64,000 nucleotides of DNA, taken from NCBI GenBank assembly GCA_016719385.1, contig JADJZA010000010.1, forward strand, positions 246,553 to 310,552, read 5' to 3'. Positions within the stretch are counted from its first letter, which is position 1; each line of letters starts with the position of its first letter. The translations under genes were made by a program, and so were the position numbers. This document shows, piece by piece, positions 26,853-35,764 of the stretch. This stretch comes from Candidatus Microthrix subdominans. Its GTDB lineage: Bacteria > Actinomycetota > Acidimicrobiia > Acidimicrobiales > Microtrichaceae. The notes beneath the pieces are model-generated. The model was given only the letters and a program-made list of their open reading frames with translations. It ran no database searches and had not been told where the DNA came from.

Positions 26853-27664
26853 GCGCCGACCCGTCGGTGCAACGGTTCCGCCGGCCCGGCCCCACGGCGG
26901 GAACATCGACGGTGCTGCGCCCGGCGCCGCGTGACGGGACCGCCGAGCCGGCAGTGGTGGCCATCCACCGCAGCGGGATGGTCACCGACGCCGAGGGAAC
27001 CGAGTACCCGATCAGGCCGATGTCCATCCTCGAGGGCGAGGGCCGGGCCATCCACGATTTCATGGTCGGGCGGGGCTATTCCCAGAGCCTGGAAACCGGC
27101 ATGGCCTATGGCGTGTCCACGCTGTGGCTGGCCGATGCGGTGGCCAGGGTCGACGGCGGTCACCACATCGCCATCGATCCGCGACAGGTGAGCGGCTACC
27201 ACTCGATCGGCACGCTCAACGTTGAACGCGCCGGGCTCGACGACGTCGTCGACACCTACGTCGAGTTGTCGGAGTACCGGCTGCCCAAGCTGGCGGGCGC
27301 CAAGACCAAGCTCGACTTCGCGTTCATCGACGGACGACACCTGTTCGACTCGGCGTTGATCGACTTCTTCTACGTCGACCGCATGCTGGAAGTGGGCGGT
27401 GCGGTTGCGCTGCACGACCTGTGGATGCCGAGCCTGCGCAAGCTGGCCGGGTTCATCCGCCAGAACCGCAACTATCGGCTGGTGCACGTCGACTCTTTGA
27501 GCGAGGTGGGTCTTCCGCGCCGGATGTACAAGGTGGCCAAGCGAGTGGCCAACGGCTCGCTGGGGCGTGACCGGTCGGGGTTTCGGCTTCGGGCCGAGAA
27601 CCTCTGCGTGCTCGAGAAGGTCGGTCAGGACGATCGACACCACGAGCACTTCGAGCCGTTTTAG
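26849..27664 (+). CDS. Class I SAM-dependent methyltransferase (Methyltransf_24 type)
   Basis: 271 aa. The SAM-binding region is SLETGMAYGVSTLWLADAVA, followed by HHIAIDPRQ as the acidic strand-2 residue, then LDFAFIDGRHLFDSALIDFF and GAVALHDLWMPSLRK. This is the O-methyltransferase-like fold often found in glycan and lipid modification clusters. ATG 26849 overlaps the stop of the acyl-CoA dehydrogenase (ATGA). Its substrate is unknown. It lies at the border with the surface polysaccharide genes. Confidence 0.8.
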   Translation: MSADPSVQRFRRPGPTAGTSTVLRPAPRDGTAEPAVVAIHRSGMVTDAEGTEYPIRPMSILEGEGRAIHDFMVGRGYSQSLETGMAYGVSTLWLADAVARVDGGHHIAIDPRQVSGYHSIGTLNVERAGLDDVVDTYVELSEYRLPKLAGAKTKLDFAFIDGRHLFDSALIDFFYVDRMLEVGGAVALHDLWMPSLRKLAGFIRQNRNYRLVHVDSLSEVGLPRRMYKVAKRVANGSLGRDRSGFRLRAENLCVLEKVGQDDRHHEHFEPF

Positions 27665-27814
27665 CCCGAGGGGATCTCAGCGCCGAACGACCACTGCCAA
27701 ACCCGCTGCCCGTTCGTGTGTGCAGTCGTTGTCTCGAAGGGCCACGCTCCTCATGGCTACAGTTGGTGTGGCCGCAAGGCCACCGACACCCCACCGAGTT
27801 CGAGCGGAGCACCC

Positions 27815-28072
27815 GTGGCACCCAGAATCATCACCCCGGCAGATGAGGCCCGCGACATCGTCAAGAACGACGTCGTCGAGTTGATCGAGGATCTGCCCGG
27901 TATCCCTGCGGGCACGCTGGGCAAGGTGATGATGGTCACCGGGTTTACCTGGGTGCGCTTCAACGTGCTGTTCACCAACGGCGTCAACATCGGCCAGATC
28001 GATCGCGCCAAGCTCCGGCTGTTGACCAAGGACGAGGCCAAAGCGGCCCGCAAGGCCGTCAGAGCGGCCTGA
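27815..28072 (+). CDS. Small SH3-like beta-barrel protein (85 aa)
   Basis: The start is GTG 27815 with GAGCGGAGC upstream. The sequence DIVKNDVVELIEDLPGIPAG, then TLGKVMMVTGFTWVRFNVLF and NGVNIGQIDRAKLRLL, reads as a compact beta-barrel like the small 'DUF' barrels of actinobacteria, with a basic helical tail (EAKAARKAVRAA). I do not know a function. It is convergent with the GT-C gene, 18 nt apart. Confidence 0.65.
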   Translation: MAPRIITPADEARDIVKNDVVELIEDLPGIPAGTLGKVMMVTGFTWVRFNVLFTNGVNIGQIDRAKLRLLTKDEAKAARKAVRAA

Positions 28073-28090
28073 TCGTCCCCTGCCCAGGGG

Positions 28091-29932
28091 TCATTTCTCG
28101 TTCGGGCGGACGTACACCTCGAACGGCGGGTGGGCCACTCCGAGCCCAATCGGCTGCCAGCGGGCGCAGCGCGTCCACTCCGCAGCCACCCGGGCGGCTG
28201 CGGTGCGCTCATAGGTGACGAGCAGCGGTGAGCTGACGATCACCACGTCCACGTCGGAGTCGGTCAGCGCAGCGAACGGCTCCTTGCGTCGGTCGCGGGG
28301 CAGCGACGTCATCCAGTAGGCGTCGGCGTCGACCGGTGCCTCGATGCCCGGTGTCATGGCGTACAGCGCCGGCATGAACGGAACGACCGCCACGGTGTCT
28401 CCGGTGCGGATGCACGACGTCGGTGCGTCGCCGGTGTTGGAGGCGGCGACCTCGTCGTTGATGAACGAGGCCAGCACCCCCGTCTGCCGCCTCGTCCAGG
28501 CGTTGTTCAGTCGAGGTTCGGCGGTGTGGTCGACGGCGACCACCTGCACGGCGAGCACCAGCACAACCCCCACGGTCAGCGTGACCTTGGGAATTCTCGC
28601 GGCGTAACGGTTCCACAACCGATCGCTGGTCATGGCGATCGCTCCAAACATGAACGGCACGACCGGCAGCAGATATCTGGTGTTGGCCGATGACAGGGCG
28701 TTGCCACGCAGCGCCCCTTGAAGGAACAACACCAGGGCACCAAGCACGATGGCTCCGAGTGCACTGCGCGCCAGGCGCGCCGGCTCTCGACCCGCTCGAC
28801 GAAACAACCCAAAGGCCACCGCGACGGTGCCCCACAGCACTGCGGCCTCCAGCACGGTCATCGCCACGAGCCCATAGCTGGGGTCCATGAAGCTGACCGG
28901 CCGTTCGGTCGTGAGCGGGTTCTGCAGGGTGTTGGCGATGCCCTTGAGGTAGTCGGCCTGGAAGATGCGGGTGGCGTAGTAGTCGGAGAGTTCCTTGGTG
29001 CCGGGGACGAAGCGACCGACCCACACCTGAAAAGCGACAAGGCCCGCCACCAGGCCCGCGCCGACCGCACCGATGGGGGCGAGGCGTTTCAGCGTGTTTC
29101 GTCCGTAGCTCACCAGTGCTGCTCGGCTTGGACGGCCGCCGAAGTCCCGCAGGCGAGGATCGCCAGGTTCGAGCCGTTGCGACAGGTAGAGCATGCAGGC
29201 CAGATGCCCCGGCAAAAACGTCGGCTTGGCGATGGCGACGGCGAAGGACACCGCCATCAACAGCCAGGCGGATGACCGACCGTCCAACACGCGTCGGGCA
29301 GTCAGCAGCAGCGCCACGCCCGCGGGGATGGCCAGCACATCGTTGGTGACGAACGAGTTGGCCATCACGAAGCCGGAGGTGCCGACGATGACGAGCGTGG
29401 TTGCCGCCGCGATCGCCGGCGACACCCGCAGCCGGGCGCCCAGCCAGAGCAGCGAGGCGGCGGACAGCACCGTGAACATCAACCCGGCGACGCGATAGGT
29501 GTCCACCAGCGGGTCGAGGTCGGTCAACTTGTCCACCACTTTGGTGGCCAGCGCCAACGGCAGGTAGTAGACGGGCGTGTGCTGGGCCTGCTGAGCAGCA
29601 AACTGGCCGTCCGACTCGACCAGCTTCTGAGGGGAAAAGCACTCGTAACGAGCTCCGGAGGGGTAGCCGGGGTTGAGGGCGCTGCCCCACACCCGATACC
29701 GGTCGCAGCGGATGGTCGACGACAGCCCGGGGCTCATCGTGTCGTCGTGGGAGGCCAGGTGTCCCTGTCGCAGCTTCTCGGCGTGGGTGATGTGGGCGCC
29801 CTCGTCCAGGCCCATGCCCGGCACCTGCAGCGCGATGAAGCCGATGAACGCCAGGACGGCAAGCATCGTGGCGATCCACACGGCCCACGATCGCCAGTGG
29901 CGCAACGTGTGTGATGTCAACCGGTCACGCAC
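28091..29932 (-). CDS. GT-C-like multi-pass membrane glycosyltransferase (DUF2142-like)
   Basis: 613 aa with about ten to twelve hydrophobic helices. After the first helix the extracytoplasmic loop contains GMGLDEGAHITHAEKL, the acidic motif expected of GT-C glycosyltransferases that use polyprenyl-phosphate sugars. A soluble C-terminal domain includes MPALYAMTPGIEAPVDADAY. It probably adds sugars to an envelope glycan outside the membrane. It faces away from the flippase-like and pyruvyltransferase genes at 30-32 kb, which share a presumed promoter region of about 130 nt. Confidence 0.72.
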   Translation of the reverse strand: MRDRLTSHTLRHWRSWAVWIATMLAVLAFIGFIALQVPGMGLDEGAHITHAEKLRQGHLASHDDTMSPGLSSTIRCDRYRVWGSALNPGYPSGARYECFSPQKLVESDGQFAAQQAQHTPVYYLPLALATKVVDKLTDLDPLVDTYRVAGLMFTVLSAASLLWLGARLRVSPAIAAATTLVIVGTSGFVMANSFVTNDVLAIPAGVALLLTARRVLDGRSSAWLLMAVSFAVAIAKPTFLPGHLACMLYLSQRLEPGDPRLRDFGGRPSRAALVSYGRNTLKRLAPIGAVGAGLVAGLVAFQVWVGRFVPGTKELSDYYATRIFQADYLKGIANTLQNPLTTERPVSFMDPSYGLVAMTVLEAAVLWGTVAVAFGLFRRAGREPARLARSALGAIVLGALVLFLQGALRGNALSSANTRYLLPVVPFMFGAIAMTSDRLWNRYAARIPKVTLTVGVVLVLAVQVVAVDHTAEPRLNNAWTRRQTGVLASFINDEVAASNTGDAPTSCIRTGDTVAVVPFMPALYAMTPGIEAPVDADAYWMTSLPRDRRKEPFAALTDSDVDVVIVSSPLLVTYERTAAARVAAEWTRCARWQPIGLGVAHPPFEVYVRPNEK

Positions 29933-30061
29933 CCGCGATCTCCACTCTTGCCGGTTTGGGGGCCCCGGCGGCCCGCTGGAGCGATCGTCACGGTAGTCGC
30001 GTTCTCCTGGTGCGCCGTGCGAGGTTGAAGGTACCGCAGCGAGGAGGGTTAGCGTGAGGAC

Positions 30062-30994
30062 GTGACGCGCCTGTCTTCAAGCTCGGCGTGGCGGTCCAGG
30101 TTGGAATGGACCGCCGGACGAGCGGTCGCAACGCTGGGTGCGTGGTCCAAGCGCCTGTCGGCCATTCCAGGGGTGCGCCCCGCTGCGGCCGCCGCGGGCA
30201 CCCTGCTCGTGGTCCTGGTTTCCTGGCGGGCCTGGCAGGGGGCCCAGTTCGATGATGTGTCGGTGCCGGCCCTCATCGCGGTGGCGGTGTTGACCGTTCC
30301 GCTGGTACTGGCGGCAGACGGGGCTGAGTTCGTCATCCAAGGGGCCATGGTGGGGGTGGACCTGCCGCCGGTCGAGTCGGTGCGCCAGGTCAGCCGGGCC
30401 AACGTGGCCAACCTGTTGCCACTGCCCGGAGGGCCGGTGTTGCGTCACCGCGTGCTGGCCTCTCGGGGTGCTCCTCAGCGTCCCGCCGCCCGAGCCCAGC
30501 TGATCACGGGGATCTGGTGGCTCGCCAATGGCTTGACCGTGTCGGGGTTGGCATTGATGGCGGTCGCAGACCGGTGGTGGGTCGGAGGCTTGGGGGTGCT
30601 CGGCGGCGCGACGTTCGCGGTGATCGGCTGGACGGTTCGCCCGCGGTCGGCACTCACCGTCCAGATGGGTTCGCTCATGGCGGTCGAGCTGGTGAAGGTG
30701 GTGGTGGGAGCGACTCGGTTCTGGCTGATTGCGTTGCTGCTCGGCGCGGAGTTGGGGTGGCTCGGGGCCATGTCGACGGCGTTCACCGTCCCGGCGGCCG
30801 CGGCGCTGGGAATCTTCCCGTCGGGCATCGGCGCACGCGAGGCGCTGGTCGGCGGGGTCGCCGAACTGATCGGTGCCAGTGCGGCACTGCTGTTTCTCGC
30901 CGCCACCATCGAGCGGGTGGTGGCCACGGTGGCGATGCTGCCGGTGCTGGTCTGGGCGCTTTGGGGCAGAAGCCGGGAAACGGCCTCCCAGTGA
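30062..30994 (+). CDS. Lysylphosphatidylglycerol synthase TM-type (UPF0104) membrane protein
   Basis: 310 aa, GTG start, about seven or eight membrane helices. The motifs RQVSRANVANLLPLPGGPVL and ALGIFPSGIGAREALVGGVA fit the flippase-like membrane domain of MprF and UPF0104 proteins. There is no aminoacyl transferase domain. Members often occur with glycan genes and are thought to move lipid-linked molecules. Its stop overlaps the GTG start of the pyruvyl transferase (GTGA), so the two are coupled. Confidence 0.75.
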   Translation: MTRLSSSSAWRSRLEWTAGRAVATLGAWSKRLSAIPGVRPAAAAAGTLLVVLVSWRAWQGAQFDDVSVPALIAVAVLTVPLVLAADGAEFVIQGAMVGVDLPPVESVRQVSRANVANLLPLPGGPVLRHRVLASRGAPQRPAARAQLITGIWWLANGLTVSGLALMAVADRWWVGGLGVLGGATFAVIGWTVRPRSALTVQMGSLMAVELVKVVVGATRFWLIALLLGAELGWLGAMSTAFTVPAAAALGIFPSGIGAREALVGGVAELIGASAALLFLAATIERVVATVAMLPVLVWALWGRSRETASQ

Positions 30995-32145
30995 CGCCCA
31001 CCGGAGATCCTCGACCGTGTGGACCCTCGACGGATCGCTCGAGGTCGCGCCGAACCGGTGATGCGAAGGTTGCCGTCGCCGGCTGGATCGGTTCGACCAA
31101 CCTGGGAGATGAGCTGATCGCCCGGGCCGTCTGTGGCCAACTGGCCGATCTCGGAGCCGAACCGGTGGCGATCACCATCGATCTGGAGCGCACGGACGGC
31201 CTCCTTGGAATCGCCGGCGTACAACACCACCGGGTTCGGGACACCCCCGGCCTGATCCGGATGCTGCGCACGGTCGACGGAGTGGCCTTCGGCGGGGGAG
31301 GCCTCATCCAGGATGAGACCGGCCCGCTCAACCTGCCATTTCACCTGGGTCGGCTCGCACTCGGCCGGCTCCTCCACCTGCCGTGGGCCGGCGTCGGCCT
31401 GGGCGTCGGCACCGTCAGCCGCCGCACCGGCCGCCAGCTGGTTCGACGGATGATGGTCGGTGCTCGGGCGATCACCGTTCGTGACCCGGCCTCCCAGGAA
31501 CGGCTTCGGAGGCTGGGGATCGGCTCGGACCTGGCCGCCGACCCCGTCATCGCCTGGGACGGGGTCGAGGATCCCAGCATCACCGATGAGGTGCTGGCGG
31601 TCTCGGTGCGGCGGCCCAACCTGCCCGGACAACGAACCCTGTCGACGGCCCCGCCGCTCGACGACGCTTGGTTGGGTCACATGTCGAGCGCCATCGAAGC
31701 CGTGGCCACCGATTTGGGGCTCGGGGTGAGGTTCGTTGCGTTCGAGGCGGACCAGGACGGCGAGCTTCACCGACAGCTGGCGGAACGGATCGCGGTCGAC
31801 AGCGAACTTGTGGAGCCGACCGTCGACACCGTCCTGGGCGCCGTCGGCCGAGCCCGTGCCGTGTTCACCATGCGATATCACGGCGCCGTCGCGGCGTTGC
31901 TCCACGGCCGTCCGGCCATCCTGGTCGACTACTCGCCCAAGATGGGCGACCTTTCAGACGACCTGGCCGGGGCCATGCCGGCGCTCCCGGTTGGAGTGCC
32001 ACACGCTGAGGGAGCGGTCCGGGCCATGCACCGTGCGGTCTCCCGGGCCGGGGAACTCCCGGATCATCTGGAACGACTTGTGGCCCGCGAGGCCGCCAAC
32101 TCCGTCGCCCTCGGCCGCCTCCTGGCGCCCGCCGGACACGATTAA
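30991..32145 (+). CDS. Polysaccharide pyruvyl transferase family protein (CsaB-like)
   Basis: 384 aa from GTG 30991. Typical signatures are GWIGSTNLGDELIARAVCGQ near the start, AFGGGGLIQDETGPLNLPFH, and the C-terminal TMRYHGAVAALLHGRPAILV DYS region of the fold. CsaB-type enzymes transfer pyruvate from PEP to cell wall polysaccharide, which then binds SLH-domain proteins. A truncated SLH-domain protein lies 300 nt downstream, a functional match. The stop codon overlaps that of the convergent wecB fragment. Confidence 0.82.
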   Translation: MTPTGDPRPCGPSTDRSRSRRTGDAKVAVAGWIGSTNLGDELIARAVCGQLADLGAEPVAITIDLERTDGLLGIAGVQHHRVRDTPGLIRMLRTVDGVAFGGGGLIQDETGPLNLPFHLGRLALGRLLHLPWAGVGLGVGTVSRRTGRQLVRRMMVGARAITVRDPASQERLRRLGIGSDLAADPVIAWDGVEDPSITDEVLAVSVRRPNLPGQRTLSTAPPLDDAWLGHMSSAIEAVATDLGLGVRFVAFEADQDGELHRQLAERIAVDSELVEPTVDTVLGAVGRARAVFTMRYHGAVAALLHGRPAILVDYSPKMGDLSDDLAGAMPALPVGVPHAEGAVRAMHRAVSRAGELPDHLERLVAREAANSVALGRLLAPAGHD

Positions 32146-32437
32146 TCGACCTTTTCGTTCAACTCCACGAGCCGGTCGACCACGATGCTGCTGGGCGTGA
32201 CCTCGGGCCGGGCAGCGGGGCGTCGGTACCGGTCGGGGTCGGCGGTGACCTCATCGACCAGCCGAGCGTCGTAGTTGGTGAGCACGACGTTGTGCCCCAG
32301 GCCCTCATCGCGTTCGGTCGTCGCCCGCCACAGCAGCGTTGGAACCCCGAGGACGGCGCACTCCTCCTGGCTCGATCCGCCGTCGGTCAGAACCCACGGC
32401 GCCGCAGCGGTCGCCTCGATGAACTCATCGTGCGGCG
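32142..32437 (-). pseudogene. wecB: 3' fragment of UDP-N-acetylglucosamine 2-epimerase
   Basis: The last ~98 codons of a WecB-type epimerase are readable: PWVLTDGGSSQEECAVLGVP followed by LLWRATTERDEGLGHNVVLT, the C-terminal UDP-binding half. Immediately upstream, at about 32437, the frame meets TAG and homology stops; the N-terminal 250 or more residues are missing. The TAA stop overlaps the stop of the pyruvyl transferase. The break coincides with the start of the SLH-protein fragment on the other strand, so this is either a rearrangement scar or an assembly join. Confidence 0.8.
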
Positions 32438-33036
32438 GCTACGGGGGCGACACGGGCGCCGTCAGGCTCAACTGGAATCTCCAACCGGTGCAGTGCGCGG
32501 TTGGGGGCACCAACCCGTTCAACGATGTGGCCGGTTCGGCCTGGTACCGCAATGCGGTGCTGTGGCTGGTGCAACAGGGTGTTACAACAGGGACCTCTCC
32601 GGGCAGGTACTCGCCCGATGCCCCGGTAACCCGCGGTCAGATGGCGGTGTTCTTGTGGCGTACCGCGGGGCAACCTACGGCGAATAGCCCACAGGACTTC
32701 AATGATGTTCCGCCTGGCAGCTATGCCGACAAGGCCGTGGCCTGGCTTGCCGAACAGGAGATCACGACGGGTACCCGGCCGGGTTTCTTCTCTCCAAACG
32801 ACCAGGTGACTCGAGCCCAGATGGCGACGTTCCTGTGGCGGATGATCGGGAGCGTGTACCCCGGCTTCGACCACGGGTTCTGGGACGTCTACACCGACTC
32901 GTTCGCCGACAAGGCGGTGGCCTGGCTGGTGCGCGAAGGCATCACCGCCGGCACCACTCCGGACGAATTCTCCCCCAATCAGAAGATCTCGCGGGCACAG
33001 ATGGCGGTATTCCTCAACCGCAGGTCGTGCGGGTAG
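32437..33036 (+). pseudogene. 3' fragment of a secreted SLH-domain surface protein
   Basis: About 200 codons carrying three S-layer-homology-like repeats: FNDVAGSAWYRNAVLWLVQQ, then FNDVPPGSYADKAVAWLAEQ and FWDVYTDSFADKAVAWLVRE, each followed by a TxGTxPxxFSPxxxxxRAQMA unit. The fragment starts mid-domain (YGGDTGAVRLNWNLQPVQC) without a signal peptide. An upstream in-frame start at 32275 lies inside the wecB fragment and gives no secretion signal. SLH domains bind pyruvylated wall polysaccharide, matching the nearby pyruvyl transferase. The 5' part is missing from this window. Confidence 0.8.
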
Positions 33037-33103
33037 GGCCGCCGAACGCGTTGTTGGCGACCGCTCCGGCCACGCGAGCGTCGAGCCGGCGTCGCCAGCG
33101 GGT

Positions 33104-34804
33104 TTAGCCGTCGGTGGAGCGCAGCAGGCGGCCGGCCAACTCGCCGGTGTGTTGGCCCGCCTCCATGAACGGCAGGCCGTTGACGATCGTGTGATCGATG
33201 CCGCTCGCCTTCTGAACAAACCGCGGGGCGCCGCCGGGGAAGTCGTGCACGATCTCGGGCAGCTCCAGAGCCATGGTGTCGAGGTCCAACACGTTGAGGT
33301 CGGCAAAGGCCCCCTCGCGAATCACCCCCCGGTCGACGTACCCGATGAAGCTGGCCGTGTCGGAGGTGAGCCGCCGGATCGCCTCCTGCAACGACAGCAC
33401 GCCCCGATCGCGCACCCAGTGGCTGAGCAGATAGGTGGGCTGGGATGCGTCCATGATCTGGGTGGCGTGCGCCCCGGTGTCGGCCAGCCCCAGGATGGTG
33501 GTCGGGTCGGTGAGCATCTCCTCGATGGCACCCGAGTCCTGGTTCATCACCGGCCAGTTGACGATGGCCCGGCCGTCGGATCGATCGAGCGCATCGACGT
33601 AGGCCTCCACCGGGGTGATCCCGGAGCGGGCGGCGATGGCGGCGATCGAATCGTCGTTCGAGTAGTCGTAGCGCGCCGGCTGATCGGCGGGCATCAGGTA
33701 CATGCGGGTAAACGGATCGACGTCCTTGCCCGCCCCCTGCTCGATGATGCGGGCGCGTCGCTCCGGGTCCCGGATGGCGGCCAGGCGGCCGGCCAGGTCC
33801 CGATCGGCGATCTCGGCGAAGGCCGGCAGGTCGTCGATCAGGGTGTTGGCGGCCAGGCTGAACAGCACGCCCACGCTGCGGGGGGTGATCTGGGGGCGCA
33901 GCTGCGAACCGGCCTGATTGGCCTCCGCCGCCAGGTCGATCACCCGGCGGTAGTGGTCGCCCAGGCTGGCGATCTGTTGCAGGTTGAAGCTGAACGGCCT
34001 GCCGAGGGCGCGGCTGATCTCGGCCATCCAGGCCAGTTCCTCGTCCACCCGGTCGCCCGGCTCGTTCTCGAAGTTGTAGCGGGGGGCGCTTTCGAGCACG
34101 CCCCGACCGATCGTGCCCAGCGGGGCGGCGGTGGCGAAGAACTCCGAGGGGTCCGACCAGGTGCCGGGGACGTTGCGCCCGTCGGGTACCCGGTGGAAGA
34201 GGCTGCGGCTGATCGAGTAGCCGAACGCCCCGGCGCGAACCGCCTCGTCCACCTGGGCGGCCATCTGGGTCAACTGCTCGGGGGTGGCGGCAAAGTCGCG
34301 CTCGCAGGCGGCGTCGCCCGCTACGTACAGGCGGATGGCGACGTCGCCCACGTAGCCGCCCGCGTTGATTCCCTTGGGCACGGCGTCGATGGCGTTCAGG
34401 TAGTCGCCGTAGCTCTCCCACTCCCAGCTCAACCCCTCGAGGATCGACGAGGCCGGGATGTCCTCAACCGACTCCATCGCGTTGGCCAACACCTCGGCCT
34501 GGCCCGGCCGCATCGGGGCGAAGGTCATGCCGCAGTTGCCCATCATCACCGAGGTGACGCCGTGATAACACGACGAGCTCATCTGCGGGTCCCACGCCAC
34601 CTGGGCGTCGAGGTGGCTGTGCAGGTCGACAAACCCGGGCGTGACGTGTCGGCCCTCGGCGTCGATCACCCGTCCGGCCCCGGCGGCATCGATCGTGCCG
34701 ACCGCCGTAATGCGGTCGCCGTCGACCGCCACGTCGGCGCGCACCGGGTCGGCCCCGGTTCCGTCCACCACCGTGCCGCCCGTGATCACCAGGTCGTGTG
34801 CCAT
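33104..34804 (-). CDS. Amidohydrolase, N-acyl-D-amino acid deacylase-like
   Basis: 566 aa. The amidohydrolase metal motif is GFVDLHSHLDAQVAWDP, with VTSVMMGNCGMTFAPMRPGQ after it and, near the C-terminus, LGLADTGAHATQIMDASQPT as the conserved Asp region. The N-terminus (LVITGGTVVDGTGADPVRAD) and C-terminus form the composite beta-sandwich domain. These features match the D-aminoacylase group that hydrolyses N-acyl-D-amino acids and related amides. It faces the SLH fragment and is divergent from the lipoprotein gene at 34948. Substrate is uncertain. Confidence 0.82.
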   Translation of the reverse strand: MAHDLVITGGTVVDGTGADPVRADVAVDGDRITAVGTIDAAGAGRVIDAEGRHVTPGFVDLHSHLDAQVAWDPQMSSSCYHGVTSVMMGNCGMTFAPMRPGQAEVLANAMESVEDIPASSILEGLSWEWESYGDYLNAIDAVPKGINAGGYVGDVAIRLYVAGDAACERDFAATPEQLTQMAAQVDEAVRAGAFGYSISRSLFHRVPDGRNVPGTWSDPSEFFATAAPLGTIGRGVLESAPRYNFENEPGDRVDEELAWMAEISRALGRPFSFNLQQIASLGDHYRRVIDLAAEANQAGSQLRPQITPRSVGVLFSLAANTLIDDLPAFAEIADRDLAGRLAAIRDPERRARIIEQGAGKDVDPFTRMYLMPADQPARYDYSNDDSIAAIAARSGITPVEAYVDALDRSDGRAIVNWPVMNQDSGAIEEMLTDPTTILGLADTGAHATQIMDASQPTYLLSHWVRDRGVLSLQEAIRRLTSDTASFIGYVDRGVIREGAFADLNVLDLDTMALELPEIVHDFPGGAPRFVQKASGIDHTIVNGLPFMEAGQHTGELAGRLLRSTDG

Positions 34805-34947
34805 CTCGTCGCCCCCTCGTCGTTACGCTCCGATCGTCACGGTAGGCGATGCACAACAGCGGGCGCCGACGCCAGGTTCCGGTCGATCGAGCGGTGGGTG
34901 CAGGCCGGGGGCCGACCTTCGAGGCGGGGCCGTCCTATGGTCCTTTG

Positions 34948-35658
34948 ATGCGACGACTCAAGCTGGTGGCGTGGACCGCTTCGGTGGTGGTGCCATCGAT
35001 CATGGCGTTCACCGCCTGCTCGACGGGGCTCGGGGAGACCACCGCCCAACCCTCCGATGATCCTGCCGTCACCGTGACGGGCGGCGACGACGACATCACG
35101 GTCGACACGTTTCCCCCGGCCCGACCCTCGGGACGACCGAGCGACGGCGTCGACGCCACCGCTGCCAACGACGCAGTGCCGGCCGGGATGGAGCTGGAGT
35201 TCGAGTCGGCCAACTTCGACCTCGACGAGAACGGCGATGCTTCGGCGTCGCTCGTCGCCCCGATCGGCTGGAGCTCGAGGGTGTTCATCGGCGTCCAGTT
35301 CGAGCCGGAGGCCGACGCCGACCTCGGGTTTTTCACCCGTATGAAGGTTGACGCCGGGTGCGACGGACTGTGCGAGGTGACCGACTGGGAGGAGCGGCTC
35401 ACCGGCCCCGACGGCTACCTGACCATGCTCGACGAGGGCGACAACGTGGTCGAGCGACGCGACGTCACCGGCTCGGCGGGGGTGGTGCGGATCGTCGAAG
35501 ACACGTTCGGAACCACGGTGATCGTGCTGCGCTGGGACGACTCGGCCGATCACTACTTCCAGTGCGAGGCGATCCTCGACGACGGGGCCCAAGAGCTGGC
35601 CGAGGCCTTTGAGGCCGCCTGTTTGGCCTCCCGCCCCGACTGGTTCGAGGTCGGCTGA
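34948..35658 (+). CDS. Secreted acidic lipoprotein of unknown function
   Basis: 236 aa. The signal peptide ends in AFTACSTGLG, a lipobox-like site, followed by a disordered acidic linker and a domain with LEFESANFDLDENGDASASL and FEPEADADLGFFTRMKVDAG plus paired cysteines (CDGLC). A TATGGT hexamer at 34936-34941 lies 6 nt before the ATG, suggesting a leaderless transcript. I do not recognise the family. It is followed by the F420 oxidoreductase 106 nt downstream. Confidence 0.65.
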   Translation: MRRLKLVAWTASVVVPSIMAFTACSTGLGETTAQPSDDPAVTVTGGDDDITVDTFPPARPSGRPSDGVDATAANDAVPAGMELEFESANFDLDENGDASASLVAPIGWSSRVFIGVQFEPEADADLGFFTRMKVDAGCDGLCEVTDWEERLTGPDGYLTMLDEGDNVVERRDVTGSAGVVRIVEDTFGTTVIVLRWDDSADHYFQCEAILDDGAQELAEAFEAACLASRPDWFEVG

Positions 35659-35764
35659 GCCCCGTCGCCGCCGGGGTGCCAATCCAGCAGTCGACCGTCG
35701 GTCGCCCAATCTGGCAGGCTCACCCACCTGGTCGACCATCTCGATCAACACTGAAGGGGACGAC

